Shown: positions 13,701-24,809 of the stretch, in pieces | Position numbering within the stretch: position 1 is the stretch's first letter | Layout of the letters: each line of letters starts with the position of its first letter | NCBI RefSeq assembly: GCF_018873765.1 | Contig: NC_057925.1 | Coordinates: forward strand, 59,470,970 to 59,534,969 | Direction of reading: 5' to 3' | DNA length: 64,000 bases | Source of the DNA: Telopea speciosissima | Taxonomy: Eukaryota > Streptophyta > Magnoliopsida > Proteales > Proteaceae | Notes under the pieces: generated by a model | Seen by the model: only the letters and a program-made list of their open reading frames with translations | What the model was told of the DNA's origin: nothing | Database searches by the model: none | Translations under genes and position numbers: made by a program

Positions 13701-14950
13701 TCATTTATTCTGAAGAAAACATATACTTGCTTGCACTTTTCAACATGTAAAGTAATACGTATGTATTAGCTCCACAAGGTCTCTTGCAATTCCCTTGTCA
13801 CTAGAGCTGAGTCGTCTCTCTTTCTTTCTCTCTAAATGGAACTTTCAAGGATGAAGATAAGGCTTTGATGAAATCAATACACTGGAATGTGTATCTATGG
13901 TATTTTAATGCTGAGATGCAATTATGCACTTTGAATCAAGTCTGTAACAAGTCTTAGTTCAACACATTTTTAAGCAAGTAATTGAAAGCATGTTCTCTCT
14001 CTCTCTCTCTCTCAATTTGAAAAAAGCCCTTATTTGGTGTCCATGCATGTCATTTAATCTGAAGAAAACATATACTTGCTTGCACATTTTTCAAGATGTA
14101 AGTAATACATATGTATCAGCACCAGTCTCTTGCAATTCCCTTGTTCACTAGAGCTGAATTGTCTCTCTTTCCTTCTCTCGAAATGGATGAATTATCTACA
14201 TTGCTGGCGTATTGGATTCTGATTCTATTTTTCCTTGAGTGACACCACAAATTTTTTTGTCTTTCCTTTGTTTATTTGGGTTACTTGAGCATGTAGCACA
14301 CACCATGTCATTTTCTCCTCCTATATGGTTTGTTGTAAATATAAATTTTTACCCAGTCTCTCATTAGGTATCAATGATACTAACACAGGCATGTGCACAC
14401 GACTTCCCAAGTTAGAATCTCTGACACCTGGGTTCTCACTGCCATTTTTTGATTTAGTCATTCTTTTTCTTCAATTGTCATTTGTGTAGGCTTTCTTGCA
14501 TAGCAATTAATACATAAATGAACATCTTGTTGGTTTTTAGTTTATTAATCCTCGGTTTGCACGTTTTGGCTAGATGTCAAGAGAGAGAATCTGGTGCATT
14601 CGTCATTAACCTGAATGTGACAATTGCAGGTGAGGGTTTAGGGAGCTCTAGAAGTGGTCGTGCAGATCCTGTCATGGCTGGAAATGTAAAGAAGGACAAT
14701 TTAGGAGTTGGAGCTTCGCAGCCTGGTGAGGTCACCCCTGAGGATGATATTTATGAGCAGTACAAGAAACGGATGATGCTTGGATACCGTTACAGACCCA
14801 ACCCTCTGGTAAGACCTCCCTCTTTCTTTATTCTTTTTTATTCGAAATATCAACTTTTTCCAGGACTCCAAGCTTGTACTGTCAGATAAGTGTATAGAAT
14901 TTTGCAATGCTTTTTTCTTGTAGAACAATCCCCGGAAAGCATACTACTAG
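5948..14950 (+). CDS. SURP and G-patch domain splicing-factor protein (SUGP1-like), 8 exons
   Basis: Exons by splice sites and frame: 5948-6347, 8791-8917, 10797-10903, 11673-11837, 13045-13179, 13325-13504, 14630-14808, 14924-14950. All junctions are GT-AG and in phase, giving 439 residues. The N-terminus has SLFVNDGSFMERFKQLQQEK, a conserved feature of plant SUGP1-like proteins, followed by an acidic patch and a basic PPKRQK. A SURP (SWAP) domain lies at about residues 145-192 (FVAKNGRQFEHITRQ...FLYD), split over exons 2-3. A Ser/Gln-rich linker follows. The C-terminal G-patch (about 355-405: GHRLLSKMGWKEGEGLG) crosses exons 6-7, and the protein ends in YKKRMMLGYRYRPNPL..NPRKAYY. Family members are nuclear spliceosome-associated factors; the human one binds SF3B1 and recruits a DEAH helicase through its G-patch. 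That role is inferred here. The start was chosen at the first ATG of the conserved block; an upstream ATG at about 5849 is out of context. Confidence 0.92.
6478..6625 (-). mobile_element. Au-type SINE
   Basis: Read on the - strand it carries the Au SINE landmarks in order: 'aaggttgctccattg', a B-box-like 'gggttgaagtccgg', 'aaacagcctatctagaaagcggg', 'gtaaggctgcgtacattatgg', and 'gagcctcatgcactaagtac'. It lies inside intron 1, antisense to the gene. The B box is altered (gggttgaagtc instead of gggttcgagtc), so it is an old copy. Confidence 0.85.
7742..7803. repeat. (TA)n-(TG)n compound microsatellite
   Basis: About 40 bases of TA repeats run directly into about 22 bases of TG repeats, inside intron 1 of the SURP/G-patch gene. 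Confidence 0.98.
9139..9612 (+). mobile_element. LINE 3' end fragment in intron 2 of the SURP/G-patch gene
   Basis: The + strand reads the far C-terminus of a plant LINE ORF2: RLRWYGHVQRK, then with a frame change EGTKRTRGRPKIT and KKDMLSLGLAL, and ends in HAVDPI. It then repeats 'atccatgtagccgaccccattaagttggg' and finishes in 'ggcttggatgttgttgttgttcc', the usual tail of this LINE class. Heavily 5'-truncated and frameshifted, in the same orientation as the gene. Confidence 0.85.
12900..12960. repeat. poly-C tract in intron 4
   Basis: A run of about 15 C (12916-12930) followed by A-rich DNA, in intron 4 of the SURP/G-patch gene. Length is likely to vary or be misread. Confidence 0.9.
13500..14188 (+). 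repeat. tandem duplication of about 340 bp in intron 6, including the end of exon 6
   Basis: Copy 1 is about 13500-13850 and copy 2 about 13852-14188. They share 'ctggaatgtgtatctatg', 'cttagttcaacacattttta', 'gaagaaaacatatacttgc' and 'cttgcaattcccttgt'. Copy 1 starts at the last bases of exon 6 and its donor (GAAGgtatggcttcaatg). In copy 2 the matching place reads gaagataaggctttgatg, so the donor GT has become AT. Copy 2 has gained a TC microsatellite (13996-14013). Confidence 0.85.
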
Positions 14951-15300
14951 AGAGCTGTCTCAGGACATCCGACATCTTCATCAGGTCAAAATGTAGCCTT
15001 TCTTGAGGGACTAAATGCATTGTAAGATTTTTCGTTTGGAAGTTCAGAAAATCGGATTGATATTTGTAAGCGAACAATATTTTTAGCCATTTTTTTTTTC
15101 AATCAAAAAGATTGTTATGCTTTTGCTACAAAATGAAGCAGTGATGCTGAGCTGCTGCTGACTCGATCTCATTGCCCTTTTCCTCTGGTATATGTTGACC
15201 TTGGGTTTGGATTGTTGGTTGGGTCTTAGGCTATCCTGCCCAAGTTATTTCCCTGCTGTTATATTATATATGAGACGGTGTGAATATAAATCTGAGAATA
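14951..15300 (+). other. 3' UTR and downstream DNA of the SURP/G-patch gene
   Basis: This follows the TAG at 14948-14950. It is T-rich and without coding content; the polyadenylation site cannot be fixed by eye. Confidence 0.5.
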
Positions 15301-15325
15301 TATTTGGATATTGGAATTTTAAGGA

Positions 15326-15450
15326 TGTCTTTGGTATGCATTCTTGGAATTGATTCTTGGGTCTGGAATGCATTTTTAAGCGAGAAATAGAGGAGAATTG
15401 GGTTTCATTTCAGACCCAGAATCTTTTCTGGAATGCCATACCAAACCATA
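15326..15450. mobile_element. foldback MITE, family D
   Basis: The ends are 'tttggtatgcattctt' and the near-complement 'ggaatgccataccaaac', with inner complementary blocks 'gggtctggaatg' and 'cagacccagaatc'. Related copies or half copies start with the same TTTGGTATGCATTCT at 18025, 22528, 38188 and 62361. Confidence 0.75.
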
Positions 15451-18020
15451 CACAGCCCTTGACTTCACTGCTAAGTTGGATTTCGGAATCTATTCTCAGT
15501 TCGTAACCACGAGCTTTGATTGGTTCCTAAGTGTGTGTGAAACATGCCCAGTTAGCCATCTAAAAGCTCAATTGAGAACACCCGATCATCTTGACAGTTA
15601 TCAGGCAGGCTTTGTTGGATATCGGAATTACTCTTTCTGGTGCTTCTGTGAAAATACTTAGGCTTCCAACAGGACTTGAAAAATCGGTGAATCGGATTGT
15701 GAATTAGGGTTTTTCTTGATTCATCGATTGTTTCCGTCCCCAATTCCCAGTTTTAAAACCCTTGTCTCCACTTCCTATGGAAGGCTGGAACTTGGAGCAG
15801 GTCGATTAAGATATGCCTATGTCTGGCTGGATCGCCCAATCTGTATATGGATGGACGGGTGTGGTTGGCTTCTTCCAAGGGTTGTAAGAAGAAGGGTATG
15901 GTACAAATAGCTTCCCTTTTCTGGGTATCATTTCTGTTTTCATATGAAGTTGTTACCGCGCAGTTTTGTTTGCACCTTAATTTTTTGAGGGTATTCAGGT
16001 TTAAAAGCTCAAATCGGATTTGGGATTGAACAAATAAGGTGAAAAGCCTTGTACATGATGGCTTCTTAACAAAACAGGCAATCATATTTGACATATGGCC
16101 TAAGGATTTCTCTGTCCTCGCCAATTGTGAGTGAAAAATCATTACTTCGTATGGTGTCATGGATGAAGATGGATCAAGGTATTAGTAACGTATCGGTCAT
16201 ATCAATACTGATACAGTTTAGAGAGTATCAGTTAAAAATGGATTGGGTTTTTGAAGTTTTACTCGATTCAGACCTGATATGGCCGAATCCATATCAGTAT
16301 TGATGATGATCGATACGGCCACCGATACCGATAGCCTTGCAGATGGCAGAACATAAGTGCCATTTAACTATTCAAGATTGCCTTTCGATCTTGTCCATGC
16401 TATGTACCATATAAAAAACGAAGAAAATAGATCTGCTGAATACCAGTCTCATAAGCATATGGGTCTACCATGACTTCCCAGCCATGGAATCCTTATCAAC
16501 TTCAACCATTGAGAATTTGACGACGAAATCCAAGGGGAATATTACAAAATCTATTGTAGATCTCAGAAATAAAAAGTAGACATAAACAATTAGCTAGAGG
16601 AAACAAAAGGCTCCTCACAGGACAAGAGAATCCCCTGAACATTGATTTTAAGTTACAATTGGGTCCACACATATTATTTTTTCCCAGAAGTGGTAACAAA
16701 ACAACAAAAGATGAATCACTTCAAGCATGAGAAAGAAAATCCCTATTCGACTGATGGTTTTAGTAATGGGTATTGGATATGCCGAAAAAGGAAAGAAAGC
16801 CACACCAACAAACATCTAGAGAATGATATCATTCATATGGGACACACATGGTCAGAATTGGAAAGAAAGTCTCGATGTGGGTCTCACTATTTATTGAAAT
16901 CTGCACGAGAATGACGTATGCTTCCTTTTTCGTTGTGAATATTGACCATTGTGTTCTTGTATGTGAGTACATATTCACAAACACACAAAATCACTTAGGG
17001 CCGTAGAGGGGATTAGTAGAAGAGAGATGGATCAAATCCAAAAAGAATGAATGAGGATTCTTTATCTATTAAGGGAGAGGGATTGTTACAATGCCAGAGT
17101 GTAGTTTCCCACCAATGAGAGTGTGGGTGATTGAATCGTTCAGTCAGTACGTTTAATGTGAGAAGTGTGTGTAGGATCCACAAATGGGATATGAGAGGAC
17201 GTGCACAGTAATGTGCACACTGGTGTGGACTTCTATCTCCCATTTATTAATTTTGATTGAAAGAGAATGATTGTAGAACAGTTGTTTTTCTTTTTGTGGT
17301 TGAAATTGTAGAACAGTTGTTCATAATTCTCATTGATGATTTGATCCTGTGGAAGGAAAACTTAATCCCAAAGAGAAACAGAAATGAAAGTTCCCATTCA
17401 TTCAAAAGAATCAAACTCTTGTCTTTGATGCAAATTAGAGCGTCAGGTTCAAATTGTTGCCATTTTATATTGGAAGTCCAAAGAACCAATCAGTCTTGAG
17501 ATTGCGCAAGCGAGTAAGAGCTTTATTCACATGTTCTAAGACTTGGAACAGATTGGAGAGTGGAAAGAACGGAAAGAAGCAACGACGGCATTGAGGGTCT
17601 CATCATATTTTTTGGACTACACAGCTCTGACTCTGAGTAAATAGAACAGAGGAAGTGACAAATTATTAAGGGAAAACATAATTCGGTCATCTTAATATAT
17701 ACTTAAAAGGTAAATTTTAAAATAAAATAAAATAAAAAAGGAAAATGTGCCATTTTGGAGTAATCTGGATATTTTACAAAGCCAAGGGAGAAGTAGAGGT
17801 GAAAATTTATTGAGGAAGAGTTTTCTGTTCGGGAGTGCAGTCATTTTGCCCTATTCTCTGTTACTGAACATGGGGTTTTTGTCATTAAATGGGGGGGGGG
17901 GGGGCAATTCCTAACAGAATCCATTTTCCCAAGTTTATATTAGTAGAGGATAAAAAAAATATATTCAGTAACAAAATTGAGAGACACAAAAATTTCTTTA
18001 TCTTAAGTCAGAGTCACTGA
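15451..18020. other. intergenic DNA, no gene seen
   Basis: AT-rich with short meaningless open frames. A stretch at about 16160-16345 carries clustered 'gtatcgg/ccgatac' words, a repeat found at many places in this window. A poly-G run of about 16 lies at 17890. Confidence 0.5.
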
Positions 18021-18024
18021 GGCA

Positions 18025-18154
18025 GTGTTTGGTATGCATTCTTGAGATGTATTCTAAGTCAATTTCGTACTCCCGAATGATAAAAATTGTTGTTTTTATC
18101 GCCTAAAAATGCGAAATTGACTTAAAATACATTCTAACAATGTATACCAAACAT
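18025..18154. mobile_element. foldback MITE, family D (best preserved copy)
   Basis: A 130-base near-palindrome. The left arm is 'gtttggtatgcattcttgag...ctaagtcaatttcg'; the right arm 'cgaaattgacttaaaatacattctaac..tgtataccaaac' is its complement with few mismatches. Arms are about 45 bases. Confidence 0.85.
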
Positions 18155-19070
18155 ACTTTGAATTTACTAGGATTTTTGTGATGAACTTCTGATTTTTGAG
18201 TATTGTCTTGTGAATAAAGAACCATGGAATCATGGAATATATTGATAGTCAACAAAAGTGTTTTTTTTTTCCTTTTTTATTTTTGGGATCCTTTCAATGA
18301 TGTCTGGTCAGGAATCAAGAAATGTCAGTAGCAGAAAATCACATTACACTGACAGGCTGAGCTATTAGATTTATACCTTATCATTGATCCCCTCTTTTCC
18401 TTTTCTCCTTTTATCTTAAGAATAATATATGAGACATTTTACATCTTTTGGTTACTCTTATGGAGGCATATATATTAGCATAAAGATGCAAGGGACCTTT
18501 CAAAAAAAAATGCAAGTGATTGAAAACCACCATGGGCATCTGTTCATGGAATATTTGTAGTTTCCCCTTAAAGATGCATTTGTTTGGTATCTTGGAATAA
18601 AATCATTTTTTTGAAATTTTCATGGCAAAAGAAAGATGCAAAAGTTTTTTGCGATGAGCCGACAAGCCTAAATAGTATCTCTAGACAACTAATTCATATC
18701 CACCATGAGAAGATAGATAGAGCAACTCTTTATTAACACTTTTGTGTAAAAATTTTATAGGTATCTCAAATGTACACTAAAAATAGACTTTTCATTCATG
18801 GAAAGTTGATGTGGTAATTTTACCCATTGCATAGATTTGGGCTCAATTATTCATCATTTAACGAATGAGAAGCAAACTCCGTCATATGGCCCACCATTGA
18901 ATCTTTTTTTCTTGTATCGTTAGGTCTCTAAATCTTTATCAAAATTGGTTTTTCATTATTTTACAAGATACAATGCTTTTGGGCTACAATTTACCACATG
19001 GTTTAAATGTTAAACGACTAAACTACCAAATGAACCTCAAATAATACTCATCAAATCATGCTAAATTTTG
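18155..19070. other. intergenic DNA, no gene seen
   Basis: AT-rich, no coding segment or recognisable repeat end. Confidence 0.5.
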
Positions 19071-19148
19071 GGATTGGGATTGGGATTGGGAGTGGGAGGG
19101 GGAAGGGGGGAGGGGAGGGGAGGGGAGGGGAGGGGGGGGGGGGGGAGG
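19070..19148 (+). repeat. G-rich low-complexity tract
   Basis: Four 'gggattgg'-like units pass into repeated 'aggggagggg' and end in about 15 G. The tract has many closely spaced runs of four or more G, a G-quadruplex-type pattern. Confidence 0.95.
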
Positions 19149-19224
19149 AAAGATGCTTCAAAATGGAATCATAATGAAAGCAAAGCTCCAAACCTCTAGA
19201 CCACAGACTCTCTTAGGTGATTGG

Positions 19225-19335
19225 CAAAGTAAAGGGTAATTCAGTTGGTCAGATCCAACACCTTACAATTAAGAGGTCATGAATTCAACTCTCTTTACGG
19301 TTTAATTATAAATAATTATTATTATAAAATGATTG
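19225..19335 (+). mobile_element. possible tRNA-derived SINE fragment
   Basis: It has an A-box-like 'taattcagttggtc' (19238-19250) and, about 40 bases on, 'gaggtcatgaattcaactc', which looks like a mutated B box. This layout resembles the better copy at 53550-53710. Confidence 0.4.
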
Positions 19336-19427
19336 TCCAAAGACTTAGATGACACTAACAACCCACTACCATCTAAAGAATAATCCTATATTCCTTGAAA
19401 TTGTACATATCTGATCTTACTTGAGAA

Positions 19428-19540
19428 ATTTTGGATAATGGATTCTTCTTTTTATATATTTATTCTTCATTCTCTTCCCAAAATTTTGGATAATGGATTC
19501 TTCTATTTTGTATTTGTTCTTCATTCTCTTCCCCTTCGTC
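19428..19540 (+). repeat. tandem duplication, about 55 bp x 2
   Basis: 'attttggataatggattcttct' followed by 'tattcttcattctcttccc' occurs twice in succession. Confidence 0.85.
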
Positions 19541-19888
19541 TAAGTCTTCATTGCCAAGAAAGAGATGCATATTCGAAGTCTATCATTTCGTTAACTTCAG
19601 AAGTCAACACCAGAATATTGTAAGTTTTTTTTATTTTTTTTTAATATTTTTCTAGAGGTTTCCTAGAAAAGTTACAGAAATATTCTTGTTTTCAGCTATA
19701 AGTACGGTTTTAGATATATGAAAGTGAGGAAGAGAGATTTTTTTTTTTTGGGGAGAATATTTCATGGTTAAGAACATAATGCATATTTTTCTAAGCTCAT
19801 ATGAGCCACTTATAGGAATTAGGATGCTATGGCTGATTTAACTGTTGGATAGATGGTATGCTCCATGGATGCTATGCTATGCTTTTCT

Positions 19889-19985
19889 ACGAAAGTAGGG
19901 GTAAGGTTGCATATATTATGGTCATCTTCAAATCCCGTTGTGACGGGAGCCTTGTAGCTGCATTGAATACGCCCTTTTTTATTTA
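19889..19985 (+). mobile_element. Au-type SINE, 5'-truncated
   Basis: Only the 3' part is left: 'gtaaggttgcatatattatgg', 'gtgacgggagccttgtagct' and 'gcattgaatacgcccttttttattt'. This matches the 3' end of Au SINEs, including the T-rich end. Confidence 0.75.
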
Positions 19986-20176
19986 TAGGAAAAAGACTCT
20001 CTGAGTCACTAGGGGAGGGTACGTTAGCAACCTCTCATGATTCAAAGTATCACTATCGGATTGCTTCGTATCGATTGATATGTATTGGAATAATCATTAT
20101 ATGATACCAATACGATACTAATACTATAGTGATGTTATCAGTATATGGTAAATGGTCCAAAAAAGCGTAACGCGTC

Positions 20177-20270
20177 GATATTTTGAGGGGCAAAATGATC
20201 CAATCCAACCCAATATGACCGATCAATATAGCTTTCAATATCAGTATCGGTTGAGACCAATATAGACACC

Positions 20271-20310
<40 letters not shown>

Positions 20311-20403
20311 ATTTTGAGGGGCAAAATGGTCCAATCCAGCCCAATATGACCGATCAATATAACTATCAATATTAGTATCGGCTGAGACCAATATGGGTAC
20401 CTA
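20177..20403. repeat. duplicated TATCGG-type repeat around a TC microsatellite
   Basis: Two copies of about 97 bases (20177-20273 and 20307-20403) share 'cgatattttgaggggcaaaatg' and 'cccaatatgaccgatcaatat'. They flank a (TC)n run at 20274-20306. 20046-20160 also holds 'gtatcg/cgatac' words of the same dispersed family. Confidence 0.85.
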
Positions 20404-20884
20404 AGATCCTCTCTCTTTCCTTACATGAAATGACCCTGCTACCCTCCTGTGTATAAAATCAATCTGTTGTACTTCATTGGTGTGCTTCTCTATGTTGTTT
20501 TGCTAGAATCATTTCCTATTGTTTATTTATTTATTGGGAAGGGGGTTGCTGCATAGCCATTCGCTAGTGCAAGGGCCAATGGGAGCATGCACATAGACAT
20601 CCAAAGGGAGGGGTGGGAAGGTCATTTCAGTGCCCCATGTGAGATGGCGTAAGGACTGCTTCTTTTTCCATATTTATTTATCCAAATCTTGTTTTGTCAC
20701 ATTTTTTTTCTTTAATATTTACCATTGTCACACAAAAAACTCCATTTTTTTTTAATTTTTTATCATAAGCAAAACGGAATTTATTACGAGAAAACAGGAG
20801 CAGAAATTTGCCCCAAAGGTGTACTCCATTTTATTCAACATATGAAATCAATTATGTCATTTCTCCTTTGGAATACTTGAAAGG

Positions 20885-21060
20885 GGAAAAGAACGCTATC
20901 TGGTCACGTGGGCTGTGTGCATTGACAAAGGAGCGCATAAAATTATCGCTCTACCCCCTTTGAAATCAAAAGCCATGTACATATTGATGTTCCTATGTAT
21001 GTTCTCATTGGCACCCACGCTAATGTAGGCGCTACATGACCAGATAATAATCTCTTGCCC
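20885..21060. mobile_element. foldback MITE, family C
   Basis: The left end 'ctatctggtcacgtgggc' and the right end 'gcgctacatgaccagataat' are inverted near-copies, with an AT-rich centre. The rest of the arms is poorly preserved. Confidence 0.6.
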
Positions 21061-21080
21061 AAATAAAAAATAAGGAAAAA

Positions 21081-21238
21081 GAACTCTACTCGAGAGTGTG
21101 GCCTACACCAGCACTCCCATGAGTCTATCTCTCTCTTCTCCCTTTTTGAAAAGACACATCTGCCTCCTTATTTTGATGAGAAGACAGACAGACACATAGG
21201 AGTGCTGACATAGACTACACTCCTGGACAGAAAACTCC
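21081..21238. mobile_element. foldback MITE, family B
   Basis: The left arm has 'gtgtggcctacaccagcact', 'cccatgagtctatctctc'; the right arm has 'cacataggagtgctgacata', 'gactacactcctggacag'. The two are complementary over most of about 55 bases. Other copies are at 35062-35222 and 61859-62010. Confidence 0.8.
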
Positions 21239-21769
21239 TTCCGTAAAAAATATAACCACAATTTTACTTTTTAAATTACTTAAAATGAACAATATGATCT
21301 AACGGTTTACCGTGAGAAGACGGGTAAGCAACGGAATCTGATACTCCGTGAGTTGATGTTCACGGGATTTAAACGGTGCAATCAAGCATCTTTTGCTGCC
21401 AAATCTTATGCATTAGCAGCAGCTTATTGCCTTATCCAAAGGATCAGTACCTGGTTCCAACTTCCAACAGAAATGTAACGGGGTTAACGGCATCTGATTC
21501 GACATTCAATTAACACCATCTTATTGGCTTTGATATTAAGAAAATGCCATCGAAAGGGAGATGGCATGGGAATTACGAATTCGAAAGTGACCCCATTTTT
21601 ATCTAAATTTACGGAAATGCCTCTGGACTAGACTGTACATAGGATTACGATTAAATCTTCCTCAAATTAACAAAATTACCCCTCCCACATTCCTTCCAAA
21701 CTTGCCATTCTGATCAGACCATTGGGATGCCATTGGCCTGGAAAATGTACACTTCCACCTAAGGGTGTT
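21239..21769. other. intergenic DNA, no gene seen
   Basis: No coding content or clear repeat boundary. Confidence 0.5.
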
Positions 21770-22360
21770 AAACGATTTGGTTTCGGTGTAATTGATGCGA
21801 TTAAAAAATTTGTACGTGAAATAAAAAATCGAATAATTTATTAAACGGTTTCAATTATTGAAACCAAAACCATTCATAGTAAACTATTTCGTTTTGCAGG
21901 CCCAGATGGCTTCGGTCAAGGTTTTAGATACTTGGCTTCTAACCTGTCTTACACTGAATTTAATGCTTGTTGGATGTACTCAACAAGCCACATTGAAAAG
22001 GACATGATTCGAATTCATAGAAAAGCCAAAATATTCTTAGAAACATTGAATACTATTATATTAATGTATTTGAATAAATCCAACCCAATGATAAATTCCA
22101 CATATACACTTCTACAAATCCATGTTTGATTCTCATTGTGTTCAAATTTAGCAACAACTTATTGTATGAAGGCACTAATGGTTAATTATTGCCATTACAT
22201 ATTACTAATATTTGTTTTGGTTTAGATAGTTTGATTCGGTTTTTTAAACCGTTTAACTACACGGTTCCAATTTTAAAACTAAAATTGAACCATTATTAAA
22301 TGGTTTTGGTGTAAACGGCTCGATTTAGTTTTGATAAACAGTTTTGGTTTGACACCCTTA
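21770..22360. mobile_element. possible hAT-like MITE
   Basis: It starts with 'taagggtgttaaac' and ends with 'gtttgacaccctta', a short inverted repeat of about 14 bases. Inside each end are matching words on opposite strands such as 'aaaccgtttaa'. The 8-bp flanks match only partly (5 of 8), so the class is uncertain. It contains one short open frame (21932-22129) with no known relative. Confidence 0.45.
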
Positions 22361-22577
22361 CCCTCACCATCTAACCCTCGCATTATTTCTAAACTAGTTT
22401 TTTTTTTTTTTTGTTATTAATTATTTATAAACTAGTTAACTTGTCATGGATGCACCCATATTATAAAGATGAAAGTTTTTTGTCACCCAGTTTGATATGA
22501 TTGGCCTTCTAGAACACTAAGGTTGTGTTTGGTATGCATTCTAGGTCGATTTCGCATTCTTAGGCACAAAAACAACT

Positions 22578-22738
22578 ATTTTTAATAGATCTTCATCAAT
22601 TCAAGTGGAAAAATAATTGGATCTTAAATGAAAAACACATCTAACGATTTGGTGGGGGGAATTCAATAGGACAAAGTTTTCTTTCACCCACCATTTAAGA
22701 TCCAATTATTTTTCACTTGAATTGATGAAGACCTAGAC
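22578..22738. repeat. 160-bp hairpin
   Basis: The left arm 'tagatcttcatcaattcaag...ttggatcttaaatg' (22578-22624) is the near-perfect complement of the right arm 'catttaagatccaatt...cttgaattgatgaagaccta' (22693-22737). The loop is about 68 bases. It follows a half copy of MITE family D (22528). Confidence 0.85.
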
Positions 22739-22744
22739 TGCGGC

Positions 22745-23300
22745 TTAGAACTCGCTTTGATACCATGTTGAAAGGTCTAATCCAAAATCTTAAGGCTTTA
22801 GGTGAAGATAACTATGTATACAAGTATATGAGGGCACCAAGGATTGAATTTAACCGATGTGAGCTATATACATCTATAACCCCCAACATTTCAACACAGA
22901 CAATAACACATCTGATGATATGAAAGAGAGAATCATACTGAACTAAGTACTACCTCATGCATCGGCCGATTTCTAGGGTTTAGGCCGATTTTGGCCAATT
23001 CTTGATGGATTCTGACCAAATCAAAATCGACAGAAGATGATCTTGTTTCTGATTCCGCTTCCACGAACCTTAGTGGTGATCCCAAGATCATGTCCCTTTC
23101 AAACCTTTGCGCACCAGATTTGAGAGATTAACGGATGTGCCGATTTCTTGGCATCTTTGGTGGGTTCTTCCGTGGAAATTTCCATTTGTTGTGACTCTCT
23201 CCCTTCGGCTCTTTCTGTATTAGTTCAAGATGATGCTAGGGGGAAGAGATATCTCATATTGTAATCATCTTACTGTTTTTTAATATTACATAATATCAGC
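22745..23300 (-). mobile_element. possible copia-type LTR fragment with primer-binding site
   Basis: On the - strand the sequence reads ...ttcaaca then 'tggtatcaaagcg' (about 22755-22767). This is one base away from the initiator-Met-tRNA primer site (TGGTATCAGAGC) of many plant Ty1/copia elements, preceded by the CA that ends an LTR. The rest of the LTR would lie to about 23300 but its far end is not clear. Confidence 0.35.
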
Positions 23301-23889
23301 TCCTTTTCTACCAAAAAAAAAAAAGAATTAAATAGTTTTTTCCCTTCTTTGTACGTAGATTGATAAATGATGTTTTTGACTTAAAAGATAGAACAAAACC
23401 ACAATGTGAACGTCGTCTTTTAAATTGGTGATGGCTCAAGTAACCTCCTCATTTTCTCACAACTCATCCATAATAACCATTAAAAAAAAAAAAAAAGAAG
23501 TAGAAATAAAAATCTAGCAAGACAAAAAATTTGTCTTTCATGAAAATATCTTTTTTGCTCTTAAACATGAATCTTAAACTTTCCCTTCATTTATGTAAAG
23601 TTAAGTTGGCATCAAATCTTAAACTAATTTAGTATTTAAATTTCTTGTTTTCTCGCTTCTAGTTAAAGCGTCAAACCAGTTCTGCTAAACCCAAATTTTT
23701 TTTTTTTTAATGATAAAAAAAGCAAAATAAATTACAAATTAAGATAGGAATATACAAATGCCATGTTTGATTGCTGAGCCATTTTAGCTAGGTTAGAACC
23801 GACCACCGAACAAAACGGATCCCTCTTAAATCTAAAGTTCATAACTTGACCTATAAGGTTGATGCCTAAAAGAAGTTTAAGTAATGGCC

Positions 23890-24720
23890 AGGGCCAAGGA
23901 TTAGTAAATGGAGATGGAAGAAGATCGGCAATCCGCTAATTTGAGCACCCTACTTCGTTCACCTTCAACCCTAACCGACGAGCATGCTGAAGCCCTGTAC
24001 AGATACTGAATAGCTCTGGTTCCATATCATAGAACGATACATGGGGACCTGCAGCAATCAAAATAAGCTTTCCATCCAGTAGAAGAAGGTAAGACCATCC
24101 AGCAGAATCAACTCCAGTGACCTGATATCCTACACTGATCAAAACAGGAAAGTCAAAAGTAGGCAAATGAGAATAGATATTTAAGCTAAGGATCTCCTCA
24201 ACTGGAGGATAAACATCCTGAGAGGCAATTGAGGGAGGGGATAAAGCTAAATCTGATATCCATAAGTTTATATTCTTCATGACCCAGATCGGATTTGCTT
24301 TCTCCAAACCATATACAACTTTGTTCCTAATAGACCATATAAAGTAGCAGGTAATAATGAAAATTTCAAAAAACCAATTCAGAGTAGGTTTATCCAACTT
24401 GTATTTGAGCAAAAAAGAGGTGCAGAGATTTTGTAGAGAGGTCTGAGATAAAAACTCAATTCTCAATCCCAACGGACCAGCAACCCAAATATGTTTAACC
24501 CAATTGCATGAAAGAAATATGTGCTAGTATGATTCCACACAGTTCCCATAGAGGGCACAATAGGGGTCGATCGGAAGCCATTTGAAAAGAGTAACCTTGA
24601 CCGGTAGTCTTGCATTTAACACTCGCCAAAAAAACAATTTAAACCCAAATTTGATCGACGACTTTCAAACCATTTCTTAGAATTTCATTCTGCCAGGAGA
24701 ACAAATTAAAGTACTTTTAG
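23890..24720 (-). mobile_element. LINE remnant (zinc-binding/RNase H region)
   Basis: Read on the - strand, one long open frame (24472-23936) contains FIITCYFIWSIRNKVVYG, then VTGVDSAGWSYLL and ELFSICTGLQHARRLGL, which match the linker and RNase H part of plant LINE ORF2. Just upstream on the same strand is NARLPVKVTLFKWLP and YCALYGN, typical of the zinc-binding (zf-RVT) segment; stops and frame changes separate the pieces. It resembles the remnant at 1530-2960, so the family is the same or close. Confidence 0.75.
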
Positions 24721-24809
24721 AGATCAAGTTTGACCATTAGGGCATCAGAACAAAGCTTACACGTGTGAATGATATGTTGGCTGTGTTGCTCTTGCGTACA
24801 CTACTCTTC

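Noticed and set aside
20053..20391. 112-residue frame with an Arg-Glu repeat on the - strand
   Set aside because: The repeat is the TC microsatellite read as protein; the flanks are the duplicated TATCGG repeat.
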